Below, in pieces: positions 1-8,031 of a stretch of 64,000 nt of DNA. How positions within the stretch are numbered: position 1 is the stretch's first letter; every line of letters begins with the position of its first letter. The notes under the pieces were generated by a model that did no database searches, was not told the origin of the DNA, and saw only the letters and a list, made by a program, of their open reading frames with translations. This DNA is from VAZQ01 sp036557705. Lineage in GTDB: Bacteria > Pseudomonadota > Alphaproteobacteria > Rhizobiales > Xanthobacteraceae. Location of the stretch: positions 62,001 to 126,000 of the forward strand of contig DATBHB010000094.1 in NCBI GenBank assembly GCA_036557705.1, read 5' to 3'. The translations under genes were made by a program, and so were the position numbers.

Positions 1-1069
1 GCAGCCGAAAGCCACGCCCATCGACCTTCAGCGTTGCGCCCTCCTTGACGCCGAGATCGATGTAACTTGCGACCTTATCGCGATGGGTGCGGCTTACCAG
101 CGGGCCGAAATCCGCCTGTGGATCGGAGGACGGCCCGACTTTGAGACTCTCGACGCGCGGGATGAGCTTTTCAACAAGAGCGTCGGCGGTCTTCTTGCCG
201 ACGGGAACTGCGACCGATACCGCCATGCAGCGCTCGCCCGCCGACCCGTAACCGGCTCCGATCAGCGCGTCCACCGCCTGATCCATGTCGGCATCCGGCA
301 TGACGATCATGTGGTTCTTGGCGCCGCCGAAGCACTGCACGCGCTTGCCTGCTGCACAGCCGGTTGCATAAACGTATTCGGCGACTGCGGAGGAGCCGAC
401 GAAGCCGATTGCCTTCACGCGTGGATCAGTGAGCAGCGTATCGACCGCCTCCTTGTCGCCGTTGACCACGTTGAGCACGCCGGGCGGCAGCCCGGCCTCG
501 ATCAGAAGCTCGCCAAGCCGCATCGGCACCGAGGGATCGCGCTCCGAGGGTTTGAGGATGAAGGCATTGCCGCAGGCAAGCGCCGGGGCAAATTTCCACA
601 TCGGAATCATGGCCGGAAAATTAAATGGCGTGATTCCGGCAACGACTCCGAGTGGCTGACGCAGCGAGAACAGGTCAATGCCCGGGCCGGCGCTCTCGCT
701 GAACTCGCCCTTCAACAGGTGAGGGACGCCGCAGGCAAACTCGACCACTTCGAGGCCGCGCTGGATGTCGCCGCGCGAGTCTGCCAGCGTCTTGCCGTGC
801 TCGCTTGACAGAAGTCTGGCAAGGCTGTCGAACTCCCGCTGCACCCGTTCGAGGAATTTGAACAGCACTCGCGCGCGGCGCTGCGGGTTTGTGGCTGCCC
901 AGGCAGGCTGCGCGGCCGCGGCGACCGCTATTGCGTGCTCGACCTCGGCGCGACCGGCAAAAGAGAGCTTTGCGTGACACTCACCGGTGTTCGGATTGTA
1001 CACGTCGCCGAAGCGGCCGGATTCGCCTTTTACTTCCTTGCCGCCGACGAAATGGCCAATCTCGCGCAT
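1..1069 (-). CDS. mmsA: Methylmalonate-semialdehyde dehydrogenase (CoA-acylating), C-terminus cut by the window edge
   Basis: Aldehyde dehydrogenase superfamily enzyme that converts methylmalonate or malonate semialdehyde plus CoA and NAD+ to propionyl- or acetyl-CoA in valine and myo-inositol breakdown. About 356 residues are visible out of the roughly 500 usual for the family. The N-terminus MREIGHFVGGK, the cofactor-binding stretch GITPFNFPAMIPMW (about residues 145-158), FVGSSAVAEY and the nucleophile motif GSAGERCMA (Cys about 281) are seen. The GERCMA context is that of the MMSDH subfamily rather than general ALDHs. The ATG at 1069 follows a strong AGGAGG site. The gene is divergent from the binding protein at 1183, with 113 bp between them. 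Confidence 0.93.
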   Translation of the reverse strand, partial: MREIGHFVGGKEVKGESGRFGDVYNPNTGECHAKLSFAGRAEVEHAIAVAAAAQPAWAATNPQRRARVLFKFLERVQREFDSLARLLSSEHGKTLADSRGDIQRGLEVVEFACGVPHLLKGEFSESAGPGIDLFSLRQPLGVVAGITPFNFPAMIPMWKFAPALACGNAFILKPSERDPSVPMRLGELLIEAGLPPGVLNVVNGDKEAVDTLLTDPRVKAIGFVGSSAVAEYVYATGCAAGKRVQCFGGAKNHMIVMPDADMDQAVDALIGAGYGSAGERCMAVSVAVPVGKKTADALVEKLIPRVESLKVGPSSDPQADFGPLVSRTHRDKVASYIDLGVKEGATLKVDGRGFRL

Positions 1070-1182
1070 GTCTGCCTCCTCTCGCGCGCCAATCCCATTT
1101 CGCCGAGTGCATGTGGGCGCGTGACAAGCCGCCGGCACCTCGACTACCATTTCCCGGTCCTTGGGCACACGGGAAATTCGTG

Positions 1183-2247
1183 ATGGGAACATTGGTTCAT
1201 CCGAGAGCGTGCGTGAGCGTCGTTGCGCTGGCAAGCTTTCTGGTGTTGAGCCCGTCGCCGGCATCGGCGCAGCCGTCGACGGTGGAGACGATTGCCAATT
1301 ATTCCGGGCCCGATCGGCAGAGCATGCTGGAAGCGGGCGCCAAGCGGGAAGGGGGCGTCCTCCTCTATACGACCGGAACGCAAATCAAGCCGCTGATCGA
1401 CCGCTTCGAGGCCAAATATCCGTATCTGCGGGTCGAACTCGCGCGCGCGAGCGCCGCCGATACCGCGCGCAAGGTGCTCGAAGAATACCGCGCCGGCTTC
1501 GAGAAGGTCGATGCCTTTGAGCTTGCCTCGCCCGGACTCGTTCTGCCGCGTGACGAGGGCATTTTGCAGCCGTTTCGCTCTCCCGAATTTCCAGCTTTTG
1601 CGGCTGACGCCATCGAGGCCGGGCGCCATTGGGTCGTGGTGCGGGAGTCCTATACCGGGATTGGTTTCAACACGAAACTCCTGCCCGTGGAGAAGGCGCC
1701 AAAGACCTATTCCGATCTGATCGACCCGCAATGGAAGGGGCGAATGGCGATTTCCGGCATCACCACGACGGCGGTGAATTGGGTCGGTACCATGGTCATC
1801 ATCCACGGCGCGGATTTCGTGCACAAGCTCGGCGGCCAGGACATCCGCATCTACAACATCACCGGCCGCGCTCTTGCCAATCTGATGGCAGCCGGCGAGG
1901 TCATGCTCTCGCCGACCATCTATAATTCCCATGTGGCGGCGAGCAGCAAGAAAGGGGCGCCGCTTGCCTGGAATGCGCCCGGTCCGGTACCCGTGACGGA
2001 TACCGGTGTGGCTCTCGCTCGCAAGGCGCCGCATCCGCATGCGGCGATGCTGTTTGCGGACTTTCTGATGTCGAAGGAGGGCCAGGTCCTGTATCAGGAG
2101 CTTGGCTACGATTCGCCGCGCGCCGACGCGCCGCGTGCAGGTGCGCAAGTGCAGAAGCTCTATCTCACCAACCGTCCGAACTACCTTCGCGATTACGAGA
2201 GCTGGGCGCGGCTCTACCAGGAGGTGTTTGTGCGGAGAAAGATGTGA
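1183..2247 (+). CDS. Periplasmic solute-binding protein, Fe3+/ABC type (orphan)
   Basis: A 354-residue extracellular solute-binding protein. The N-terminal signal peptide has a hydrophobic core VVALASFLVL and a likely cut after ASA. The mature part has the EGGVLLYTTGTQ strand and YTGIGFNT hinge typical of the class that includes Fe3+ and small-organic-acid receptors. The ATG at 1183 puts a normal signal peptide at the N-terminus, whereas the open frame reaches further upstream into the mmsA promoter region. No permease or ATPase gene lies beside it, so its partner must be elsewhere. The ligand cannot be read from the sequence. A repeat element and a racemase-like gene follow on the same strand, the same pairing as at 25.6-27.7 kb. 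Confidence 0.85.
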   Translation: MGTLVHPRACVSVVALASFLVLSPSPASAQPSTVETIANYSGPDRQSMLEAGAKREGGVLLYTTGTQIKPLIDRFEAKYPYLRVELARASAADTARKVLEEYRAGFEKVDAFELASPGLVLPRDEGILQPFRSPEFPAFAADAIEAGRHWVVVRESYTGIGFNTKLLPVEKAPKTYSDLIDPQWKGRMAISGITTTAVNWVGTMVIIHGADFVHKLGGQDIRIYNITGRALANLMAAGEVMLSPTIYNSHVAASSKKGAPLAWNAPGPVPVTDTGVALARKAPHPHAAMLFADFLMSKEGQVLYQELGYDSPRADAPRAGAQVQKLYLTNRPNYLRDYESWARLYQEVFVRRKM

Positions 2248-2254
2248 ATTGGCT

Positions 2255-2428
2255 GTAGGGTGGGCAAAGCGCACGCGCCAAAAGCCCGTTCACGCGCGTC
2301 TGGACTCAACAAGCGCGTGCGCCGTGCCCACGCCAAGGTGGTGCGCAACGACGCGGCGCGCCGTAACCCACCATCACGCCAGCAGCTGGTGGATTACGGC
2401 GCGCAAGAGCGCGCCTAATCCACCCTAC
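2255..2428. repeat. Dispersed MITE-like repeat, copy A
   Basis: A 174-bp element bounded by inverted GTAGGGTGG and CCACCCTAC, rich in internal small palindromes with GCG/CGC. It fills nearly the whole gap between the binding protein and the racemase-like gene. Two relatives with the same ends lie at 25447-25630 and 34297-34473. This copy has only the core ends, without the outer TTACTGCGTC arms seen in the others. Confidence 0.8.
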
Positions 2429-2442
2429 AGAAGGAACATGTA

Positions 2443-3183
2443 ATGTTCGAGGACTTCCTGCCCAAGGTGAAGATTGGCGCGCTCAAGCCGCTCGCCGTCA
2501 TCGATAATGCAGCCTACGAATTCTATCGCATCGCGCCCCCCGGCGTGATGCTGGTGATGATTCCAGTCGGGCTCGAAGCCTTCAGCAAGCAGGACGTCGA
2601 ACGTGTATTCGCGCCGATCGACAAACTTGTCGACCAGCTGATGGAGCGCGGCGTCGACATCATCATGCAATCGGGCGTTCCGCTGCCGCTTCTGATCGGA
2701 GTCGAGGCGCACGATCGCCTCCTCGAGCGCATCGCCAAGCGCAGCGGCAAACCGGCGACTTCTTCGGTCCTCGGCGTGGTGGCGGCCGCAAAGCATCTCG
2801 GGCTCAAGCGCATTGCGCTAGCCAACAAATGGTCCGAGCCGATGAACCAGACGCTCGGCGAATTCTTTGCCCGCGACGGCATAGAAATTGCGGGCGTCGC
2901 GTCCGAGGTGATGACTCCGGCGCAATTCCAGAAGAGTTCGACCGCCGACAGCATGAAGCTTGCCTTCGAACTTGGCCGCGCTGCGTTGATGCGCTACCCG
3001 AAATCTGACGGGCTCTATATCGGGGGCGGGGCCTGGCTCTCCGAGCCGGTCTGCCAGGCGCTCGAACGCGAGTTCAACAAGCCGGCCATTTCCAACCAGA
3101 GTGCGATGGTCTGGGATACGCTTTCCCGGCTCGGGCACTGGCGGCCGATGGCAGGGCAGGGGCGGCTTCTGGCGGCCGCGTAG
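2443..3183 (+). CDS. Asp/Glu racemase / arylmalonate decarboxylase / maleate isomerase-like protein without the catalytic Cys pair
   Basis: A 246-residue cytoplasmic protein of the Asp/Glu racemase superfamily, with two Rossmann-like halves; the closest resemblance is to the arylmalonate decarboxylase and maleate cis-trans isomerase branch. Where active enzymes carry Cys after strand 3 of each half, this protein reads MQSGVPLPL and YIGGGAWLS. The only Cys (EPVCQAL) lies in a helix after the second site. It could therefore be a non-racemising lyase, a binding protein or an inactive homologue. The ATG follows an AGAAGGAAC ribosome site, immediately past the repeat. Its likely partner is the upstream binding protein. 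Confidence 0.75.
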   Translation: MFEDFLPKVKIGALKPLAVIDNAAYEFYRIAPPGVMLVMIPVGLEAFSKQDVERVFAPIDKLVDQLMERGVDIIMQSGVPLPLLIGVEAHDRLLERIAKRSGKPATSSVLGVVAAAKHLGLKRIALANKWSEPMNQTLGEFFARDGIEIAGVASEVMTPAQFQKSSTADSMKLAFELGRAALMRYPKSDGLYIGGGAWLSEPVCQALEREFNKPAISNQSAMVWDTLSRLGHWRPMAGQGRLLAAA

Positions 3184-3316
3184 GCTCCCCCCAGGAACAT
3201 TTCATTCCCTGGCTTCTTAGGCCCCCAAACACGGCGGATAGGCTGCAAGCCCCGCGTGCATGCCTGCCATCCCGCGGCAAGACGCCTCGCGTGTGACGTG
3301 GCAGGGCAGGTGCTAT

Positions 3317-5296
3317 ATGGCGTCCCCCGCAGTGGCTGTGGCACACGATCTGGGAAGCCCCAAAACCTCATCCATGGCAGAGACTATTGCAGTTCCCTTC
3401 GGGAGCGAGCCGATCGATGGGAACGGCGTGAGCGGAACGCAGGCCGGTTTCTGGACGCTCACGCTCGGAAGCATCGGCGTCGTCTACGGCGATATCGGCA
3501 CCAGTCCCCTCTATGCCATGCGCGAGTCGCTGCTTGCGGCCGGCGGCCCGAATGCGGCTGCGAACCAGGAGGTGGTTTTCGGCATCCTGTCGCTGATCGT
3601 GTGGGCTCTTATCCTGATTGTCACCGTCAAATACGTGCTGATCCTGCTGCGGACCGACAATCACGGCGAGGGGGGAACACTCGCCCTCATGGCACTCGTC
3701 CAGCGCGCATTGGGTCCAAGGGGCGCCTCCGTGATCCTGCTTGGAATCATCAGCGGTGCGCTTTTCTATGGCGATGCGATCATTACGCCGGCGCTCTCAG
3801 TCCTTTCGGCCGTTGAAGGTCTCAAGGTCGCGACGCCAACATTCGATCACTACGTCGTCCCGCTCACCTTGATCATTTTGATCCTGCTCTTTTTCGTGCA
3901 GTCGCGGGGCACGGCGAAAGTCGCCGCGTTCTTCGGTCCGATCATGCTGATCTGGTTCGCCTCGATCGCGGTCGCCGGATTCTGGCATGTGGCGCAAAAC
4001 CCTGCCGTCGTTTTCGCCATCAATCCAGCTCATGGCTTGGCATTTCTCATCGACCACCCTGCGATCGGTTTTATCACCCTCGGTGCCGTGTTCCTCGTCG
4101 TCACCGGCTCGGAGGCCCTTTATGCCGATCTCGGGCATTTCGGCCGCGGACCGATCCGCCTTGCCTGGCTCGCGCTGGTGCTGCCGGCGTTGACGGTGAA
4201 TTATCTTGGGCAGGGCGCGATGGTTCTTGCCGACCCGAAGGCGGTCGAAAATCCGTTCTTCCTGCTCTACCCGGACTGGGCGCGGCTGCCCATGGTGGGG
4301 CTCGCGACCGTCGCTACCGTGATCGCAAGCCAAGCCGTAATCACCGGTGCCTATTCCCTCACTCGTCAGGCGATCGGGCTCGGGCTGTTGCCGCGCCTGG
4401 AAATCCGCCACACGTCGGAGGCGCACTACGGGCAGATTTACATGCCGCGGGTCAACATGCTGTTGCTCTTTGGCGTGTTTCTGCTCGTCCTCCTGTTCCG
4501 TTCATCGAGCGGACTGGCCTCCGCCTATGGCATCGCGGTCACCGGCACGATGGTGGTAACCGCCATGATGGCATTCGTCGCGGTGTGGAAGGTCTGGCAC
4601 TGGCCGCCAGCTGCGGCAGCAGCCTTGATCGGTCCCTTTATATGCATTGACCTGATCTTCCTTGCCGCAAACCTGCTCAAGGTAGCCCAGGGCGGCTGGA
4701 TACCCCTGCTGCTGGGCGCGTGCGTAATGGTCGTCATGTATACTTGGCGGCGTGGCACCAAGCTTTTGTTCGAAAAGACGCGGCGGCAGGAAGTGACGCT
4801 TGAATCGCTGATTGCGATGCTGGCGAAGAACCCGCCGCACCAGGTCCCGGGGATGGCGATCTTTTTCACCAGCGATCCGACCAGCGCCCCGACGGCGCTG
4901 TTGCACAGTCTCAAACATTACAAGGTGCTGCACGAGAAGAACGTGATCCTGACAATCCAGACTGCTGCCCGACCGCGCGTCGATCCGACCGAGCGGGTGC
5001 GAATTGAGCCCGTTGGCGAGGGCTTCTCCCGGGTCATCCTCCGGTTCGGGTTCATGGAGTCGCCGAACGTGCCAAGGGCGCTGGCGATCGCACGTAAGGC
5101 TGGCTTCACCTTCGATATAATGTCCACATCGTTCTTCCTTTCGCGCCGCGCACTGCGGCCGGCAGCGCGTTCCGGAATGCCACGCTGGCAGGATCGGCTC
5201 TTCATTGCATTGGCGCGCCTTGCCAATGATGCCACCGACTATTTCCAGATACCCACGGGACGCGTGGTCGAGGTCGGCACGCAGGTGACAATCTAG
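3317..5296 (+). CDS. kup: Low-affinity K+ uptake transporter Kup
   Basis: KUP/HAK/KT family K+:H+ symporter of the inner membrane, 659 residues, about 12 membrane segments and a soluble C-terminal domain of about 150 residues. The family signature GVVYGDIGTSPLYAMRES is near the N-terminus, and GALFYGDAIITPALSVLSAVEG follows. TGSEALYADLGHFG is also seen. Three in-frame ATGs are possible (3260, 3317, 3374). The one at 3317 is preferred because GGCAGG precedes it at a good distance and the length fits the family, while the ATG at 3374 has no ribosome site. It stands alone, with its own intergenic region on each side. Rhizobia often carry more than one kup copy. Confidence 0.93.
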   Translation: MASPAVAVAHDLGSPKTSSMAETIAVPFGSEPIDGNGVSGTQAGFWTLTLGSIGVVYGDIGTSPLYAMRESLLAAGGPNAAANQEVVFGILSLIVWALILIVTVKYVLILLRTDNHGEGGTLALMALVQRALGPRGASVILLGIISGALFYGDAIITPALSVLSAVEGLKVATPTFDHYVVPLTLIILILLFFVQSRGTAKVAAFFGPIMLIWFASIAVAGFWHVAQNPAVVFAINPAHGLAFLIDHPAIGFITLGAVFLVVTGSEALYADLGHFGRGPIRLAWLALVLPALTVNYLGQGAMVLADPKAVENPFFLLYPDWARLPMVGLATVATVIASQAVITGAYSLTRQAIGLGLLPRLEIRHTSEAHYGQIYMPRVNMLLLFGVFLLVLLFRSSSGLASAYGIAVTGTMVVTAMMAFVAVWKVWHWPPAAAAALIGPFICIDLIFLAANLLKVAQGGWIPLLLGACVMVVMYTWRRGTKLLFEKTRRQEVTLESLIAMLAKNPPHQVPGMAIFFTSDPTSAPTALLHSLKHYKVLHEKNVILTIQTAARPRVDPTERVRIEPVGEGFSRVILRFGFMESPNVPRALAIARKAGFTFDIMSTSFFLSRRALRPAARSGMPRWQDRLFIALARLANDATDYFQIPTGRVVEVGTQVTI

Positions 5297-5488
5297 CCAA
5301 TGCCCTGGAGGTCGAATGCACAAGCGTGCCGCCGCTGCCTCCTCTCGCGAGCGCGGTCTTCGCGCCGGAGGGGGGAGAGCCACCAGGCCCGCGCGTCGAG
5401 TGATTGAGGTCGCTGATTTATGATTGGTTTGCATTTGCTTCGCTCGGCGTTAAATACGCTTAATCGATTATTGCGAGCAGGAGGCAGC

Positions 5489-5827
5489 ATGGCCGATGAA
5501 TCGGGCGGCGACCCTCGCGTCGAAAATCTCACAGCTGCCGAGGTGGCGCGCGGTCTCGCCGAAGGCCGCATGCTGCTTGTGGATGTGCGCGAGCCCAATG
5601 AGGTCCAGGTCGAGGCGTATCCGGATGCGGTGGTCGTCCCGCTATCGACCTTTGATCCTGCCGCAATACCCGATCCGCAGGGACGCCGGGTGGTGTTCGC
5701 CTGCCGTTCGGGGCGGCGCTCGATCACCGCTTCATTGGCAGCCCAGGAACGGGGCTATCCCTATGACGCGCACTTGGCGGGCGGCATTCTGGCCTGGAAA
5801 GCGGCCGGTCTGCCGACGGAGCAGTGA
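5489..5827 (+). CDS. Single-domain rhodanese-like sulfurtransferase
   Basis: A 112-residue cytoplasmic rhodanese domain. The persulfide-forming Cys72 lies in the active loop ACRSGRRS, and the family-typical LVDVREPNE and LAGGILAWKAAGLP are present. The loop length is that of small thiosulfate or polysulfide sulfurtransferases (GlpE-like). The start at 5489 has a near-perfect AGGAGG site 5 nt upstream, so the longer frame from 5420 is not used. The stop overlaps the region of the next gene's start, which suggests co-transcription with the PotF-like receptor, although no functional link is obvious. Confidence 0.88.
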   Translation: MADESGGDPRVENLTAAEVARGLAEGRMLLVDVREPNEVQVEAYPDAVVVPLSTFDPAAIPDPQGRRVVFACRSGRRSITASLAAQERGYPYDAHLAGGILAWKAAGLPTEQ

Positions 5828-5829
5828 GC

Positions 5830-6945
5830 ATGAGCCAAGGCAGGCAGCGGCCTTTCTTTATCGCCTCGTTGCTTGCGCTCGGTTTGCTGGCCTTGGCCGA
5901 AGCGGCCAGCGCCCAATCCCGCCGCGTCGTCAACGTCTACAATTGGTCGGATTACATCGACCCTGGCGTCATCGAAAGCTTCACGAAAGCGACCGGGATC
6001 GAGGTCCGTTACGACACGTTCGACTCCAACGATACGCTCGAGGCCAAGCTTCTGGCCGGCCGCTCCGGTTACGATGTAGTGGTCCCGACCGCCTATTTTC
6101 TCGAACGTCAGATCAAAGCCGGCGTGTTCCAGAAGCTCGACAAGTTGAAGCTGCCCAATCTCGTCAACATGTGGCCGGAGATCACGCAGCGGCTCGCACA
6201 ATACGACCCCGGCAATGCCTATGCGGTCAATTACATGTGGGGCACTACCGGCATCGGCTACAACGCCATCAAGGCGCGCGAAATTCTTGGGGCCGACGGC
6301 CGGATCGACAGCTGGGACATGGTGTTCAAGCCGCAGAACCTTGCGAAGTTCAAGGACTGCGGCGTGCACATGCTCGATTCTTCCGACGATATCCTGGCCG
6401 CTGCGCTGCATTATCTCGGTCTCGATCCAAATACGACCAACGAGGCGGACTACCAGAAGGCAGCCGATCTGGTCGCGGCGGTGCGTCCTTCGGTGCGAAA
6501 GTTCCACTCCTCCGAGTACATCAATGCCTTGACGAGCGGCGAGATTTGCTTCGCTGTCGGCTTTTCCGGCGACATCAAGCAGGCGCAGAAGCGCGCCGCG
6601 GAAGCCAAAAACGGGGTTGAGATCGCGTACGCGATCCCGAATGAAGGCGCGCAGCTATGGTTCGATAATCTTGCCATTCCCCGCGGCGCCCCCGATCTCG
6701 CCGAGGCCCACGAGTTTATCAATTACTTGCAAAAGCCGGAAGTGGCGGCGAAGAATTCGAATTTCATCGCCTATGCCAACGGCAATCTGGCGAGCCAGAA
6801 ATTCATCGATCCCGCCGTGCTCGAGGACCGCACGATATATCCCGACGCGGCAACGATGAGCCGCCTCTACACGATGAAGGCTCACGATGCGCGGACGACG
6901 CGGCTGATGAACCGGCTGTGGACCAGGATCAAGACGGGGAGGTAA
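5830..6945 (+). CDS. potF: Putrescine/spermidine-type periplasmic binding protein (PotF/PotD family)
   Basis: A 371-residue polyamine receptor, the same size as E. coli PotF. It has a signal peptide (hydrophobic LLALGLLALAEAASA) and the characteristic VNVYNWSDYIDPGVIESF opening of the mature protein. NYMWGTTGIGYN and the C-terminal MKAHDARTTRLMNRLWTRIK also match the family. A GTG at 5824 overlaps the rhodanese stop, and the ATG at 5830 gives a cleaner signal peptide. The usual partners PotG, PotH and PotI are absent, so it is an orphan receptor here. Polyamine binding is inferred from family resemblance. Confidence 0.88.
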   Translation: MSQGRQRPFFIASLLALGLLALAEAASAQSRRVVNVYNWSDYIDPGVIESFTKATGIEVRYDTFDSNDTLEAKLLAGRSGYDVVVPTAYFLERQIKAGVFQKLDKLKLPNLVNMWPEITQRLAQYDPGNAYAVNYMWGTTGIGYNAIKAREILGADGRIDSWDMVFKPQNLAKFKDCGVHMLDSSDDILAAALHYLGLDPNTTNEADYQKAADLVAAVRPSVRKFHSSEYINALTSGEICFAVGFSGDIKQAQKRAAEAKNGVEIAYAIPNEGAQLWFDNLAIPRGAPDLAEAHEFINYLQKPEVAAKNSNFIAYANGNLASQKFIDPAVLEDRTIYPDAATMSRLYTMKAHDARTTRLMNRLWTRIKTGR

Positions 6946-6973
6946 ATTCACCTCCGGATGTTAAACTGGTGCC

Positions 6974-7102
6974 GTCATCCTGAGGCGCTCGCCCGGCCCT
7001 TCGGCCGGGCGAACCTCGAAGGATGACGCGCGTCGTCGTCGGCCGTCATTCCTCCGAGGCAAGCATGCAGCAAAGGGCTGCATGCTTGCACCTCAGGATG
7101 AC
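6974..7102. repeat. Palindromic intergenic repeat, GTCATCCTGAGG family
   Basis: Two adjacent hairpins. The first (6974-7027) opens GTCATCCTGAGGCGC, has an inner GCCCGGCCC/GGGCCGGGC-type stem, and closes CCTCGAAGGATGAC. The second (7045-7102) opens GTCATTCCTCCGAGG, has an inner AAGCATGCAGC/GCTGCATGCTT stem, and closes CCTCAGGATGAC. It lies between convergent genes and may also act as a transcription end. Relatives lie at 20933 and 26445. Confidence 0.8.
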
Positions 7103-7155
7103 GGTCCAGCGCAGCGGTTCCTCCACAAGCACAGCGTCCCGATTCACGTATGATA

Positions 7156-7851
7156 TTACTGCGGACGCACCTTGTGATCGCCGATTTCCCAAACCACGAC
7201 CGTGAGCCATCCGGTCGTTGTGCCAAGGAATGCGCCCGCAATCACGTCACTGACAAAATGAAAATTGGCGCCGACCAGCCCGATGGCGACCGCGGCGATG
7301 CAGATCGCATAGATAGGACGCAGCCGCGGATAGCAGATCCAGAGCACGGACATCACTGCGCAAATCGCCGTAGTGTGACCCGAGGGGAACGACGCGTAAC
7401 CCTGGCCGCCATGGAACGGATGAAACCCGTACACCCCGTTGTGAATGAACGAGGGATTGTTTCTGACCCAGGTTTCCGGCCAAGTCCGTCCGAACACGTA
7501 TTTCAGGTTGTCCTTGATGATCTCGGCCACAGCCAAGCTCGCCGCCGCCAGAACCGCTACCGTCTGCAATCGGGACATGACGCGACCGCTCAGTCCGCTC
7601 ATGCCGACGGCGACGAAAGCAACGAGTACGACCGGTGTCACCACATCGGGGATAAGAGTGAGCTTCTCGAAGAGGTTTATTCCTCGAAGCTGGCCGTGAA
7701 CGATGAGCGCAACGCGCCGGTCGATCCAGAAATAGGAGACGGCAACAGCGACGGCGGTCAGAACCAGCCAGATCGCCCATTTTTCAAGGTCGCCTATGCG
7801 ATGCTTTCGGCGCTCCTCGACTGCCGCTTGCGTTTGATCTTCGCTTATCAT
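7156..7851 (-). CDS. PAP2-superfamily membrane phosphatase
   Basis: A 231-residue integral membrane acid phosphatase with about five to six membrane segments. It shows the three-part PAP2 active site: KYVFGRTWP (motif 1), SFPSGHTTA (motif 2, with catalytic His) and HFVSD (motif 3, nucleophile His with Asp). The Ser-Arg that usually opens motif 3 is not obvious. Substrates in the family are lipid phosphates such as undecaprenyl pyrophosphate or phosphatidic acid. The ATG at 7851 is preferred to the longer frame because a GGAACCGGG site lies just upstream and the preceding 55 codons are low-complexity. It sits just downstream of the lipid A operon on the same strand, so a role in envelope lipid phosphate turnover is plausible but inferred. 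Confidence 0.85.
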   Translation of the reverse strand: MISEDQTQAAVEERRKHRIGDLEKWAIWLVLTAVAVAVSYFWIDRRVALIVHGQLRGINLFEKLTLIPDVVTPVVLVAFVAVGMSGLSGRVMSRLQTVAVLAAASLAVAEIIKDNLKYVFGRTWPETWVRNNPSFIHNGVYGFHPFHGGQGYASFPSGHTTAICAVMSVLWICYPRLRPIYAICIAAVAIGLVGANFHFVSDVIAGAFLGTTTGWLTVVVWEIGDHKVRPQ

Positions 7852-8031
7852 CCCGGTTCCAGGAATCGCCAGAGAGGAGTCATACCGCCGGATCGCGCGC
7901 CGGCCGTCTCGGCCTTTAGAGCAGATTTCCAAAGAATTTACATCGCCTCGCAATGGAGGCTCTCCTGCGCTATCGCTGCCATGGAATGCCGCAGGTTTCG
8001 CTGGCCCTCCGCGCAAGCAGGAGAGAGGTAG

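Noticed and set aside
1144..2274. A 376-codon minus-strand frame opposite the first solute-binding protein.
   Set aside because: The plus-strand gene has a signal peptide and a family fold. The minus frame has no motif or ribosome site.
5297..5488. Possible small gene or RNA between kup and the rhodanese gene.
   Set aside because: The longer frame from 5420 lacks a ribosome site. The gap otherwise shows no structure beyond a likely promoter.
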